From the NCBI GenBank assembly GCA_002354805.1, contig DEMH01000010.1:1-64000 (forward strand): a DNA stretch of 64,000 bases. Direction: 5' to 3'. The notes beneath the pieces were generated by a model. It saw only the letters and a list, made by a program, of their open reading frames with translations, had not been told where the DNA came from and ran no database searches. How positions within the stretch are numbered: position 1 is the first letter of the stretch; each line of letters opens with the position of its first letter. This stretch comes from Gammaproteobacteria bacterium UBA2675 (GTDB lineage Bacteria; Pseudomonadota; Gammaproteobacteria; Pseudomonadales; Pseudohongiellaceae). Of this stretch, positions 1-7,651 are shown in pieces. The translations under genes were made by a program, and so were the position numbers.

Positions 1-448
1 TCGGTTTAGAAGGGGCAACTACATCACCGGCTTTGTGCACCTGACGCATGGAGCGTTTTTGCTGACCCAGCCAGTGACGGTAGCGATCACAGAACTGCGA
101 GTAGCTATAACAGCGGTTGGGATACTGTTGGGTGTACTCCTCCCACAGCAGTAGTTTGGTGGTGCCTTTGCGTTTAAGCTCCTGGTGGATCGTGCTCCAG
201 TCTGGCTTGACCGTCATACCGCTGCTGGTATTGGCTTGCGGATAGAACAGACGGGCCAGTGCAATGTCATCAAGTTCAGGCGCCAGTGGCCAGGTCAAGC
301 CCAATGTCTCGGCTTTGCTCACTAGATTTTTAATGGCACCGACGCTGATCTTTGTGCTGGCATTGATCTGGCGATAGGAAAGCCCTGCCTCCAGACGTAG
401 CCGTAATGTTTCTCGTATTTTACGCATTGTCAGTCTCGCTGCTGGCAT
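1..448 (-). CDS. istA: IS21-family transposase IstA, N-terminal part (runs off the window)
   Basis: The reverse complement from 448 encodes a protein beginning MPAARLTMRKIRETLRLRLE, the typical opening of IS21-family IstA transposases, followed by a helix-turn-helix-like segment (YRQINASTKISVGAIKNLV). About 149 codons are visible and the frame is open to the left edge, so the DDE catalytic core and any istB helper ATPase lie outside. An internal ATG at 427 is also in frame, but the 448 start matches the family opening. The 23-bp repeats just upstream (575-669) are the matching element end. The family is clear; whether the element is intact cannot be seen from here. Confidence 0.82.
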   Translation of the reverse strand, partial: MPAARLTMRKIRETLRLRLEAGLSYRQINASTKISVGAIKNLVSKAETLGLTWPLAPELDDIALARLFYPQANTSSGMTVKPDWSTIHQELKRKGTTKLLLWEEYTQQYPNRCYSYSQFCDRYRHWLGQQKRSMRQVHKAGDVVAPSKP

Positions 449-574
449 GGCTCCCTCGAAAAAGGCAGGGAGCTTACCAGAAGATTTGAAAAAACAATGC
501 GTTGAGATCTATTCTGGTCAACGTGAACACTGATTACGGGAGGGTGAACAGCAATTCCGGAAAAACCGGAAAAA

Positions 575-669
575 GTGTTCACGTTCAGCCGGATTGGGTG
601 TTCACATTCGACCAGAATCGGTGTTCACGTTCGACCGGAATGGGTGTTCACTTTGCGCCGGAATACGCA
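575..669. repeat. IS21-type terminal tandem repeats, 23-bp period
   Basis: Four copies of a unit beginning GTGTTCAC start at 575, 598, 621 and 644, exactly 23 bp apart, with a conserved CCGGAAT or CCAGAAT-like core. The last copy ends ...GGAATACGCA at 669. Multiple terminal transposase-binding repeats and a CA-3' tip are known features of IS21-family ends. Reverse-orientation copies of the core (GTGAACA) occur nearby at about 523 and 543. The exact outer boundary at 669 is inferred from the terminal CA. Confidence 0.7.
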
Positions 670-766
670 GCCTTGGCCGTTGCTGTGCCATCAGGTGTAA
701 TCCCCCCGAAAAACCGGGGCAGTTATAAGTAGAAAATTCCGTTAACATTAGCACAAGGAGTTTTCT

Positions 767-1033
767 ATGAAGAAGTCACGATTTACCGATAGTCAGATTC
801 TGGCCGTTCTCAAACAGGCTGACGCTGGTGTGCCAGTCCCGGAGCTGTGCCGCGAGCATGGCATGAGCAGTGCAACATTTTACAAGTGGCGAGCGAAGTT
901 CGGTGGTATGGACGCCTCGCTGATGAAACGGATGAAAGAGCTGGAGGATGAGAATCGTCGGCTCAGGAAGATGTACGCCGAGGAAAAGCTCAAGGCTGAG
1001 ATCCGCCAGGAAGTCATCGAGGGAAAGTACTGA
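767..1033 (+). CDS. IS3-family transposase OrfA
   Basis: This 88-residue protein opens with MKKSRFTDSQILAVLKQA and has a helix-turn-helix (VPELCREHGMSSATFYKWRAKFGG), then a leucine/charged coiled-coil region (MKELEDENRRLRKMYAEE). This is the standard OrfA of the IS3 family (IS407/IS51-like subgroup), which binds the element ends and multimerises. The start is supported by AAGGAG just upstream of the ATG. The stop (TGA at 1031-1033) lies just after a GGGAAAG heptamer, so part of the translation probably shifts into orfB to make the OrfAB transposase. Confidence 0.88.
   Translation: MKKSRFTDSQILAVLKQADAGVPVPELCREHGMSSATFYKWRAKFGGMDASLMKRMKELEDENRRLRKMYAEEKLKAEIRQEVIEGKY
1021..1027 (+). other. 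Candidate -1 ribosomal frameshift heptamer (IS3 orfA/orfB)
   Basis: GGGAAAG reads as G-GGA-AAG in the orfA frame and as GGG-AAA-G after a -1 slip, which fits the X-XXY-YYZ pattern. The -1 frame is open from here into orfB (GKVLKPSQRREVAEEIVKRR), and the orfA stop is 4 nt downstream at 1031-1033. IS3 elements make their active OrfAB transposase by -1 frameshifting. The heptamer position is seen; its use is inferred. Confidence 0.6.
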
Positions 1034-1053
1034 AGCCATCTCAACGCCGAGAG

Positions 1054-1851
1054 GTGGCTGAAGAAATCGTTAAACGCCGGGGCGTAAGCATCAGATTTGC
1101 CTGTTTGTGTATAAGTGTGAGCGAGTCGTGTTATTACTACCGGCCGAAGCTTAGCTCACAGAACGCGGTAATAGCTGAGTGGCTGTTGCGTCTTACCACA
1201 GCCCATAGACGCTGGGGATTTGGACTTTGCTATTTGCACCTTCGTAACGTGCGCGGTTTTAGTTGGAATCATAAGCGCGTATACCGGATCTATCGGGAGT
1301 TGGAATTGAACCTGCGTATCAAGCCCCGGCGGCGAATACAGCGTGACAGGCCTGACCCGCTGAGTGTGCCGACGAACGTAAATCAGGTCTGGTCGATCGA
1401 CTTCATGAGCGACACGTTGATCGATGGACGCAAGATGCGCACCTTCAACGTGATTGACGATTACAATCGTGAAGGTTTGTGCATTGATGTCGATCTATCG
1501 CTGCCCAGTGCTCGGGTAGTTCGCTCGCTGGAGCAGATCATTGAGTGGCGCGGAAAGCCAGCAGCTATTCGCCTGGACAATGGCCCGGAATACATTGCAC
1601 AAACGTTGATTGACTGGGCCAATGAAAGGCGGATCACATTGCTTTATATACAACCAGGCAAACCGACGCAGAACGCATACATCGAGCGCTTTAATCGGAC
1701 GGTTCGACATGAATGGCTGGATCTACATCAGTTCCATTCGATCAGTCATGCTCAGGAGCTGGCGACTCAATGGTTGTGGAAATACAATAATGAAAGACCC
1801 CATACAGGCATCGGAGGCATACCACCTCGACGATTACTGATGGCAGCATAA
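1054..1851 (+). CDS. IS3-family transposase OrfB (DDE integrase core)
   Basis: OrfB carries the catalytic DDE transposase domain. It has an N-terminal HTH_21-like stretch (SESCYYYRPK and a Y-x-H-L-R region), then an rve core with the three expected acidic residues: Asp in QVWSIDFMSD, Asp in RLDNGPEY and Glu in NAYIERFNRTVR. The end, YNNERPHTGIGGIPPRRLL, is the family signature. If translated alone it begins at GTG 1054; the functional product is more likely the OrfA-OrfB fusion made by frameshifting at about 1021. The frame is intact, so the element may be active. Confidence 0.9.
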   Translation: MAEEIVKRRGVSIRFACLCISVSESCYYYRPKLSSQNAVIAEWLLRLTTAHRRWGFGLCYLHLRNVRGFSWNHKRVYRIYRELELNLRIKPRRRIQRDRPDPLSVPTNVNQVWSIDFMSDTLIDGRKMRTFNVIDDYNREGLCIDVDLSLPSARVVRSLEQIIEWRGKPAAIRLDNGPEYIAQTLIDWANERRITLLYIQPGKPTQNAYIERFNRTVRHEWLDLHQFHSISHAQELATQWLWKYNNERPHTGIGGIPPRRLLMAA

Positions 1852-1917
1852 GTTTCTACGAGTAACTGCTGCGGGAAATGGGGGGATTACACTTAGGAAT
1901 TAAAGGCGGTAGCGGGT

Positions 1918-1944
1918 AAAAAACGGCAGAATGGCCGGTTTTTT
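1918..1944 (+). terminator. Rho-independent terminator-like hairpin upstream of prfC
   Basis: A run of six A and CGGC is followed by a short loop, then GGCCGG and six T, giving an A-tract/GC stem/T-tract hairpin. It is nearly symmetric, so it could stop transcription from either direction. It lies between the IS3 right end (1891) and prfC, and may be the terminator of a host gene displaced by the insertions, or may insulate prfC from IS transcription. Confidence 0.55.
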
Positions 1945-1980
1945 GTGGCCCGGTACTGGGTCTAAAAGTAGATTTAGAGT

Positions 1981-2002
1981 TGTGTACATACCTGTGTACA
2001 TA
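1981..2002. repeat. Direct repeat TGTGTACATA x2 upstream of prfC
   Basis: TGTGTACATA occurs at 1981-1990 and again at 1993-2002, a 12-bp period. Each copy contains the self-complementary hexamer TGTACA. The pair sits 17 bp upstream of the preferred prfC start, in the only host DNA between the IS element and the gene, so it probably overlaps the promoter or leader. It could be a regulator-binding pair; no regulator is identified. Confidence 0.4.
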
Positions 2003-2018
2003 GTTAGCGAGGTTGAGT

Positions 2019-3623
2019 TTGTCGTCTAATAATTTATCCAATCAAATCAATAAGAGAAGAACTTTTGCGATCATCTCCCATCCGGACGCCGGTAAAACCA
2101 CGATTACCGAAAAGCTGCTGCTGTTTGGACGTCTGATTCAGACAGCCGGTTCGGTAAAGGGCAAGCGCGATGAAAAACATGCGACCTCTGACTGGATGGC
2201 CATGGAGCAGCAAAGGGGCATCTCGGTGACCTCGTCCGTGATGCAGTTTCCCTACAATGATGCTGTTGTAAACCTGCTCGACACGCCCGGCCACGAAGAT
2301 TTCTCGGAAGACACTTACCGCGTATTGACTGCGGTAGACTCGGCGCTGATGGTGGTGGATGGCGCGAAAGGCGTCGAGGAAAGGACCATCAAGCTGATGG
2401 AAGTCTGTCGTCTGCGGGCCACGCCTATCTTTACCTTTGTCAACAAACTGGACCGTGACACGCGAGATCCGATTGAAGTGCTGGATGAGATTGAGACAGT
2501 GCTTAATATCCAGTGTGCACCGATCTATTGGCCACTCGGGAATGGCAAAGGTTTTAAGGGTGTCTATAACCTTTACACTGACACGATTCACGTCTATCAC
2601 CATGGCCAGGGCGACCGCATTCCCGATGATGTGCAAATCAAGGGTCTGCGCAGTGCCGAGGCCAAGGCCCTGCTGGGTGCTTACGCCGACGATTTCGCTG
2701 ACGAGATTGAACTGGTGCGCGGTGCCAGTCATGAATTTGACCTTGAGGAATACCTGGCCGGGCGCATGACACCTGTGTTCTTTGGTACGGCGCTGGGTAA
2801 CTTCGGCGTGCGTGAATTGCTGGATGATTTTGTCAAATGGGCACCGTCACCGCGGCCCAGAGGCACCGACAACCGAGAGGTGTCGCCGGTCGAGCCGCAG
2901 TTCAGTGCGTTTGTGTTCAAGATCCAGGCGAACATGGACCCCAACCACCGGGACCGCGTGGCATTCCTGCGTATCTGCTCGGGCAAATACAGCAAGGGCA
3001 TGAAGCTGCAGCACTGCCGGCTCGGCAAAGATGTCCGTATCAGCGACGCTGTGACATTCAAGGCGGGTGAGCGCGAACAGGCGGAGCATGCAGTGTCTGG
3101 TGACATCATCGGTTTTCACAATCACGGCACCATCCAGATCGGTGACACCTTTACCGAAGGCGAGCTGCTGCAGTTTACCGGGATCCCGCACTTTGCCCCG
3201 GAACTGTTCCGCCGCATCCGACTGAAGGATCCGCTAAAAACCAAACAGCTGCAAAAAGGTCTGCGACAGCTCTCCGAGGAAGGTTCGGTCCAGGTATTCA
3301 TGCCGGAGCGCAACAATGACCTGATCGTCGGCGCGGTCGGTGTGCTGCAGTTCGAAGTGGTTGCCTATCGTCTGAAGGATGAATACAAGGTGGACTGCAT
3401 TTACGAACCGGTGAACATTTACAGCGCACGCTGGGTGGAATGCGACGATCCGAAGAAGTTCGAGGAGTTCAAGAAGAAGGCCTATGAGAATCTGGCTGTG
3501 GACGGTGGCGATCACCTGACATATCTGCCGCCAACGCGGGTGAACCTGAGTCTTATGGAGGAACGCTGGCCCGACGTCCGCTTCCGCGCCACCCGCGAGC
3601 ACGCGGCCGGTTCATCTTCGTAA
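2019..3623 (+). CDS. prfC: Peptide chain release factor 3 (RF3)
   Basis: RF3 is a translational GTPase that recycles RF1/RF2 from the ribosome after termination. The G-domain motifs are plain: P-loop SHPDAGKTT, G3 DTPGHEDFSEDTYR and G4 NKLDRD, followed by domain II and C-terminal RF3 signatures (FFGTALGNFGV, GIPHFAPELFRRIRLKDPLK). The length, about 534 residues, matches the family. No ATG fits the N-terminus. Two in-frame TTG codons are available, at 2013 and 2019; GCGAGG at 2007-2012 gives a 6-nt spacing only to the TTG at 2019, so that start is preferred. The IS3 element ends about 120 bp upstream, so the native promoter region is short or was altered by the insertion. Confidence 0.95.
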   Translation: MSSNNLSNQINKRRTFAIISHPDAGKTTITEKLLLFGRLIQTAGSVKGKRDEKHATSDWMAMEQQRGISVTSSVMQFPYNDAVVNLLDTPGHEDFSEDTYRVLTAVDSALMVVDGAKGVEERTIKLMEVCRLRATPIFTFVNKLDRDTRDPIEVLDEIETVLNIQCAPIYWPLGNGKGFKGVYNLYTDTIHVYHHGQGDRIPDDVQIKGLRSAEAKALLGAYADDFADEIELVRGASHEFDLEEYLAGRMTPVFFGTALGNFGVRELLDDFVKWAPSPRPRGTDNREVSPVEPQFSAFVFKIQANMDPNHRDRVAFLRICSGKYSKGMKLQHCRLGKDVRISDAVTFKAGEREQAEHAVSGDIIGFHNHGTIQIGDTFTEGELLQFTGIPHFAPELFRRIRLKDPLKTKQLQKGLRQLSEEGSVQVFMPERNNDLIVGAVGVLQFEVVAYRLKDEYKVDCIYEPVNIYSARWVECDDPKKFEEFKKKAYENLAVDGGDHLTYLPPTRVNLSLMEERWPDVRFRATREHAAGSSS

Positions 3624-3638
3624 CTTGCGGAAAAGCTT

Positions 3639-4087
3639 TGTAGCCCGCGCCTGGGGGTGGTGCATCAGTCACTACGTAGCTCGCGACGCGCGCTGTCGGG
3701 AGCTGCCGTTCGGAGACGCCCGTAAATACATCTGACCGCCATGGACGGCGGAAATGCCGGTTTTGCAGGAGCAAAAACCGGCCCTGTAGGGCTCGCCTCG
3801 CGCCGTCCCTGGCGCTCGACGCTCCTCAGGTCGGCTTCGGACATCACGCGGCGCTGCCATTGTGCCGACCTTGGCCATGGGAGTCATTGAAGCTTGAAGT
3901 TGGCACAAGGTTAGCGGCGGGATGGCGGATGCTGACAGACTGGACCGCCGGCGGACAGGACGTCCGACGACGAGCCCCCCATGGATGGGTTCACGGGCGC
4001 GTCCAGGATGCAGCAACCGTCAGCGCGACGCGGGCTACAGGGCAATCAACACAGCTCCCGGCAGCGCGCGGCGCGAGCTACGTAGTG
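3639..4087. repeat. Structured non-coding repeat element with 36-bp inverted ends (MITE/REP-like)
   Basis: The prfC-tgt gap of about 510 bp holds no convincing gene. Its ends carry an imperfect 36-bp inverted repeat: 3670-3705, starting CACTACGTAGCTCGCG, and 4052-4087, ending CGCGAGCTACGTAGTG, with about two mismatches. A second inverted pair, TGTAGCCCGCG (3639-3649) and CGCGGGCTACA (4029-4039), is also present. The interior folds into local hairpins: CCGCC/GGCGG at about 3737-3752, CCGGTTTTGC/GCAAAAACCGG at 3757-3781, GCCCTGTAGGGC at 3781-3792, and TTGTGCC/GGCACAA further on. This looks like a non-autonomous miniature transposon or a compound intergenic repeat. Open frames through it are probably GC-rich chance frames. 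Confidence 0.65.
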
Positions 4088-4137
4088 ATTGAACGTACAA
4101 CTTAACGATTAAGCCGGATGCCGGCACTGAGAGAACG

Positions 4138-5256
4138 ATGGAATTCAAGGTACACCATACTGACGGTCACGCCCGACGCGGCACGATCAGCTTCCCGCGC
4201 GGCGACGTGCAGACGCCCGCGTTTATGCCCGTCGGCACCTACGGCACCGTCAAAGGCATGACGCCCCAGCAGATTCTCGACACCGGCGCCGAGATAATTC
4301 TCGGCAACACCTTCCATCTGATGCTGCGCCCCGGCACCGACATCATCCGCAAACACGGCGACCTGCATGATTTTGGTGGCTGGCAAAAGCCCATCCTGAC
4401 CGACTCCGGCGGTTTTCAGGTCTTCAGTCTGGGTGAAATGCGCAAGATTACCGAAGAGGGCGTGACCTTCCGCTCGCCCGTGGACGGCGCCAAAGTGTTT
4501 CTCGGTCCGGAGTCGGCCATCCAGGTCCAGCACGAACTGGGCTCAGACATCATCATGATTTTTGACGAATGCACGCCCTATCCGGCTACTGAACAGGAAG
4601 CTGAGGCATCCATGCAGCTGAGTCTGCGCTGGGCGCAGCGCTGCAAAATGGCGCATGGTGACCATGCCTCGGCGCTGTTTGGTATTGTGCAGGGCGGCAT
4701 GTACGAGCATCTGCGGCAGCAGTCACTGGACGCATTGGTTGAGATGGATTTTGATGGTTACGCCATTGGCGGTCTGTCGGTGGGGGAGCCCAAAGATGAG
4801 ATGATCAAGGTTCTGGATTATGTCGGCCATCGTCTGCCGGAGCACAAACCCCGCTACCTGATGGGCGTTGGCACACCAGCCGACCTGGTTGAAGGTGTGC
4901 GACGCGGCATCGATATGTTTGATTGTGTGATGCCGACCCGTAACGCCCGCAACGCCCATCTGTTCACCAGTCAGGGCCTGCTGAAGCTGCGCAATGCCCG
5001 TTTTAAAGACGATGTCCGGCCACTGGACCCCGATTGTGACTGCTACACCTGTCAAAATTTCAGTCGGGCCTACCTGCATCATCTCGACAAGTGCAAGGAA
5101 ATGCTGGGTGCCCAGCTCAATACCATCCATAATCTGCACTACTACCAACACTTGATGCAGGGTTTGCGTCAGGCATTGGAACAGGGTAGATTTACCGCCT
5201 TTGCTGAAGAGTTCTACCAGAATCAGGCCAGGTTGCAGGACGAACCTGAGGCTTGA
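4138..5256 (+). CDS. tgt: tRNA-guanine transglycosylase (queuine tRNA-ribosyltransferase)
   Basis: Tgt exchanges guanine-34 of GUN-anticodon tRNAs for preQ1, the committed tRNA step of queuosine synthesis. At 372 residues it is the usual bacterial length. Visible signatures are LTDSGGFQVFSLGEMRK (active-site Asp and substrate pocket), GYAIGGLSVGEPKDEM, and the catalytic-Asp region FDCVMPTRNARNAHLFT. A zinc site follows (CDCYTC with a later His in NTIHNLHYY). It heads the conserved tgt-yajC-secD-secF block. A queuosine-mannosyltransferase homologue lies at 18179-19405, so this strain may decorate queuosine further. Confidence 0.97.
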   Translation: MEFKVHHTDGHARRGTISFPRGDVQTPAFMPVGTYGTVKGMTPQQILDTGAEIILGNTFHLMLRPGTDIIRKHGDLHDFGGWQKPILTDSGGFQVFSLGEMRKITEEGVTFRSPVDGAKVFLGPESAIQVQHELGSDIIMIFDECTPYPATEQEAEASMQLSLRWAQRCKMAHGDHASALFGIVQGGMYEHLRQQSLDALVEMDFDGYAIGGLSVGEPKDEMIKVLDYVGHRLPEHKPRYLMGVGTPADLVEGVRRGIDMFDCVMPTRNARNAHLFTSQGLLKLRNARFKDDVRPLDPDCDCYTCQNFSRAYLHHLDKCKEMLGAQLNTIHNLHYYQHLMQGLRQALEQGRFTAFAEEFYQNQARLQDEPEA

Positions 5257-5282
5257 TATTGCATGGCTTGTAACTGCGCCCA

Positions 5283-5313
5283 GCGGCATTGGTCATTGTT
5301 CTGTCAATGCCGC
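5283..5313 (+). other. Intergenic 9-bp stem-loop after tgt
   Basis: GCGGCATTG at 5283-5291 pairs perfectly with CAATGCCGC at 5305-5313 around a 13-nt loop, 27 bp past the tgt stop. No T-tract follows, so it is not a standard intrinsic terminator. It could be a processing site or 3'-end stabiliser between tgt and yajC. Confidence 0.4.
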
Positions 5314-5344
5314 GAACCGTACAGGTCTTGCCATTTAACCGATA

Positions 5345-5350
5345 TATAAT
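5345..5350 (+). promoter_or_regulatory. Candidate -10 box of a yajC-secDF promoter
   Basis: A perfect TATAAT lies at 5345-5350, 36 bp before the yajC ATG, after the stem-loop that follows tgt. No good -35 hexamer is found 17 bp upstream (CAGGTC), so any promoter here is either extended -10 in type or activator-dependent. It would allow secDF expression independent of tgt. Confidence 0.4.
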
Positions 5351-5386
5351 ATTGATACAACACCGACATTATTTGAGAGAGACGCT

Positions 5387-5719
5387 ATGGACTTTTTTAT
5401 CAGTACCGCACATGCCCAGCAAGCAGCAGCCCCGCAGGGTGGTGCCATGTTCAATCTGCTGTTTATTGGCGGCATGTTTGTGCTGTTTTACCTGATTCTG
5501 TGGCGCCCACAGGCCAAACGGGCAAAAGAGCATCGCGAGCTGGTCAGCAACCTTGGCAAAGGTGACGAAGTACTGACCAGTGGTGGCATCCTGGGCAAAG
5601 TCACTAAAGTTACAGACGATTACATTGCTGTAGAAGTGGCTGATGGCGTCGAGCTGAATCTGCAGAAGTCAGCAGTAGCGGCAGCTCTGCCCAAAGGCAC
5701 GATCAAGTCGATCGGATGA
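5387..5719 (+). CDS. yajC: Preprotein translocase subunit YajC
   Basis: This small inner-membrane protein accompanies SecDF in the Sec holotranslocon. It is 110 residues long. An N-terminal stretch with HAQQAAAPQGG precedes one transmembrane helix (FNLLFIGGMFVLFYLILWRPQ), which is followed by the conserved basic RPQAKRAKEH motif and a small beta-rich cytoplasmic domain (GDEVLTSGGILGKVTKV). Position and length match YajC of other gammaproteobacteria. Confidence 0.96.
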   Translation: MDFFISTAHAQQAAAPQGGAMFNLLFIGGMFVLFYLILWRPQAKRAKEHRELVSNLGKGDEVLTSGGILGKVTKVTDDYIAVEVADGVELNLQKSAVAAALPKGTIKSIG

Positions 5720-5774
5720 GTCAGCGAACATAAGCGGCTGGCCTCGGCCCGCCGCGCTGTAACAGGTTCTAAGC

Positions 5775-7640
5775 ATGCTTAACAAATTTCCACTCTGGAA
5801 GAACATCCTGGTTGCCACCGTCGTGGCGCTCGGTCTGATATACGCCTCCCCCAATCTGTTCCCGGACGATCCGGCCCTGCAGATTTCCCACGAAAACCGG
5901 GAAGTCACCGCCATCGACCTGGGTATGGCGACCGATGCCCTGCGTGCGTCGGGCATTGAATATTTCGGCGACGAGCTGACTGATCTGGGTGGCCTGATCC
6001 GCTTCAACAGCTTTGATGATCAACTGCGTGCCAAGTCGGCCATTGAGCAGAACCTTGAAGGTGATTACATCGTCGCGTTGAACCTGGCACCAACGACTCC
6101 AGGCTTCCTGCAGGCGGTTGGCGCAGGCAAGATGAATCTGGGCCTGGATCTGCTGGGTGGTGTGCACTTCCTGATGGAAGTCGACATGGAGACCGCGCAA
6201 CGAAGGCGCATGGAAAATACCATGAACTCCATTCGCCAGGAGCTGCGGAACGAGCGTATCCGTTCACGCAATCTGTCCCTGGAAAATATCAATCTGATTG
6301 AAGCTCGCTTTGAAGATGAAGAGTCACGCAGCCAGGCACGAACCCTGATCCGGGAGAATTTTGCTGACCTGCAGGTCATCGCCAGAGAGCAGGGCGGCGA
6401 TTACCTGCTGGAGATGTCGCTGACAGCTGAAGATCTGGACCAGATGCGTCAGGACACCGTTACCGCCAACCAGACCAGCATCCGAAATCGTGTTGACTCG
6501 CTGGGTGTCGCTGAACCCGTGGTGCAGCAACAGGGTCCCAACCGGATTGTTGTGGAGTTGCCCGGTGTTCAGGATACCGCGCAGGCCAAACGTATTCTGC
6601 AGCGTATCGCCACGCTGCAGTTCCACCTTGAGGCGGAGCCGGGTGCGCCCACAACCTCTTACGAGACCTACGAATATCAGGGACAGCGGGTCAACGTGGA
6701 CAATACCGTCATTCTGCAGGGTGACCGTATCAGCAACGTCCGTTCAGCACTTGACCAGTATGGTCAGCCGCAGGTGGTCATCAATCTCGATGCGCAGGGC
6801 GGGCAGCAGTTCAATCGGATCACGCGGGAAAACATTGGTAATCTGATGGACATTCTGCTCATCGAGACACGCACCCGCACCGTCTTTGAGGAAGACGACG
6901 AAGGCAACATCGTAGAGAGGCAGGAGACTTACGAAGAGCGCCGCCTGATAAGCCATGCAGTCATCCGCGCAGCGCTGGGCCGTGAGTTTGTGATTACCGG
7001 CCTCAGCCAGCGCGAAGCCAACGACCTGTCGCTGCTGATTCGCTCGGGTGCGCTGGCGGCGCCGATGTACTTCATCGAAGAACGTACCGTCGGTCCAAGC
7101 CTGGGTCAGGAGAATATCGAACAGGGCAGCCGTGCAGTCATGCTTGGTTACCTGCTGGTCTTGTCCTTTATGCTGTATTACTACCGCCTGTTTGGCCTGG
7201 CGGCCAATATAGCCCTGGTCATCAACGTGGTGCTGCTGGTGTCGATTATGTCGATCATATCCGCAACGCTCACCTTGCCTGGCATCTTTGGTATTGTTTT
7301 GACGATCGGTATGGCGGTTGACGCCAACGTACTGATATTTACCAGGATACGGGAAGAAATCGTCTCAGGCCTGTCGCCGCAGAACGCCATTTCCGCCGGT
7401 TTCGACCGTGCTTTCTCGACCATTGTTGACGCCAACCTGACGACATTCCTGGTGGCCATGGTGCTGTTCTCTGTAGGCACCGGCCCTGTCAAAGGCTTTG
7501 CGGTGACCCTGATGGTGGGCATCATGACTTCCATGTTCTCTGCCATTATGGTTACGCGTTTCATCGTCAACACGATGTACGGTGGCCGCAAGGTCGACAA
7601 ACTTTCCATCGGCCCGTTCATCAAGGCAGTTGAGGCATAG
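5775..7640 (+). CDS. secD: Protein translocase subunit SecD
   Basis: SecD with SecF uses the proton gradient to pull proteins through SecYEG on the periplasmic side. The 621-residue protein has an N-terminal transmembrane helix (NILVATVVALGLIYASPNLF) and a large periplasmic region containing the LGLDLLGGVHFLMEVD motif. The C-terminal multi-helix domain includes LTIGMAVDANVLIFTRIREE, the conserved Asp-containing TM4 signature of SecD/RND proteins. Length matches E. coli SecD (about 615). It lies 55 bp after yajC and 11 bp before secF. Confidence 0.97.
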   Translation: MLNKFPLWKNILVATVVALGLIYASPNLFPDDPALQISHENREVTAIDLGMATDALRASGIEYFGDELTDLGGLIRFNSFDDQLRAKSAIEQNLEGDYIVALNLAPTTPGFLQAVGAGKMNLGLDLLGGVHFLMEVDMETAQRRRMENTMNSIRQELRNERIRSRNLSLENINLIEARFEDEESRSQARTLIRENFADLQVIAREQGGDYLLEMSLTAEDLDQMRQDTVTANQTSIRNRVDSLGVAEPVVQQQGPNRIVVELPGVQDTAQAKRILQRIATLQFHLEAEPGAPTTSYETYEYQGQRVNVDNTVILQGDRISNVRSALDQYGQPQVVINLDAQGGQQFNRITRENIGNLMDILLIETRTRTVFEEDDEGNIVERQETYEERRLISHAVIRAALGREFVITGLSQREANDLSLLIRSGALAAPMYFIEERTVGPSLGQENIEQGSRAVMLGYLLVLSFMLYYYRLFGLAANIALVINVVLLVSIMSIISATLTLPGIFGIVLTIGMAVDANVLIFTRIREEIVSGLSPQNAISAGFDRAFSTIVDANLTTFLVAMVLFSVGTGPVKGFAVTLMVGIMTSMFSAIMVTRFIVNTMYGGRKVDKLSIGPFIKAVEA

Positions 7641-7651
7641 GGGCAAGCACT

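Larger units (their letters stand above)
696..1891 (+). mobile_element. Complete IS3-family insertion sequence
   Basis: The element is bounded by a perfect 12-bp inverted repeat: TGTAATCCCCCC at 696-707 and GGGGGGATTACA at 1880-1891. Inside are orfA (HTH) and orfB (rve-type DDE integrase) in the -1 relation typical of IS3. The bases flanking the tips (AGG before, CTT after) do not form an obvious 3-4 bp target duplication, which may reflect later rearrangement or slightly different true ends. The left tip lies only 26 bp from the presumed IS21 end, and the right tip about 120 bp upstream of prfC. Confidence 0.85.

Noticed and set aside
502..732. 76-codon open frame across the IS21 terminal repeats
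   Set aside because: It is made largely of the 23-bp repeat units and runs across the element boundary; no family resemblance.
3672..4105. Several open frames of 60-114 codons between prfC and tgt, on both strands
   Set aside because: They overlap one another, lie in a hairpin-rich inverted-repeat element with high GC and show no protein-like pattern.
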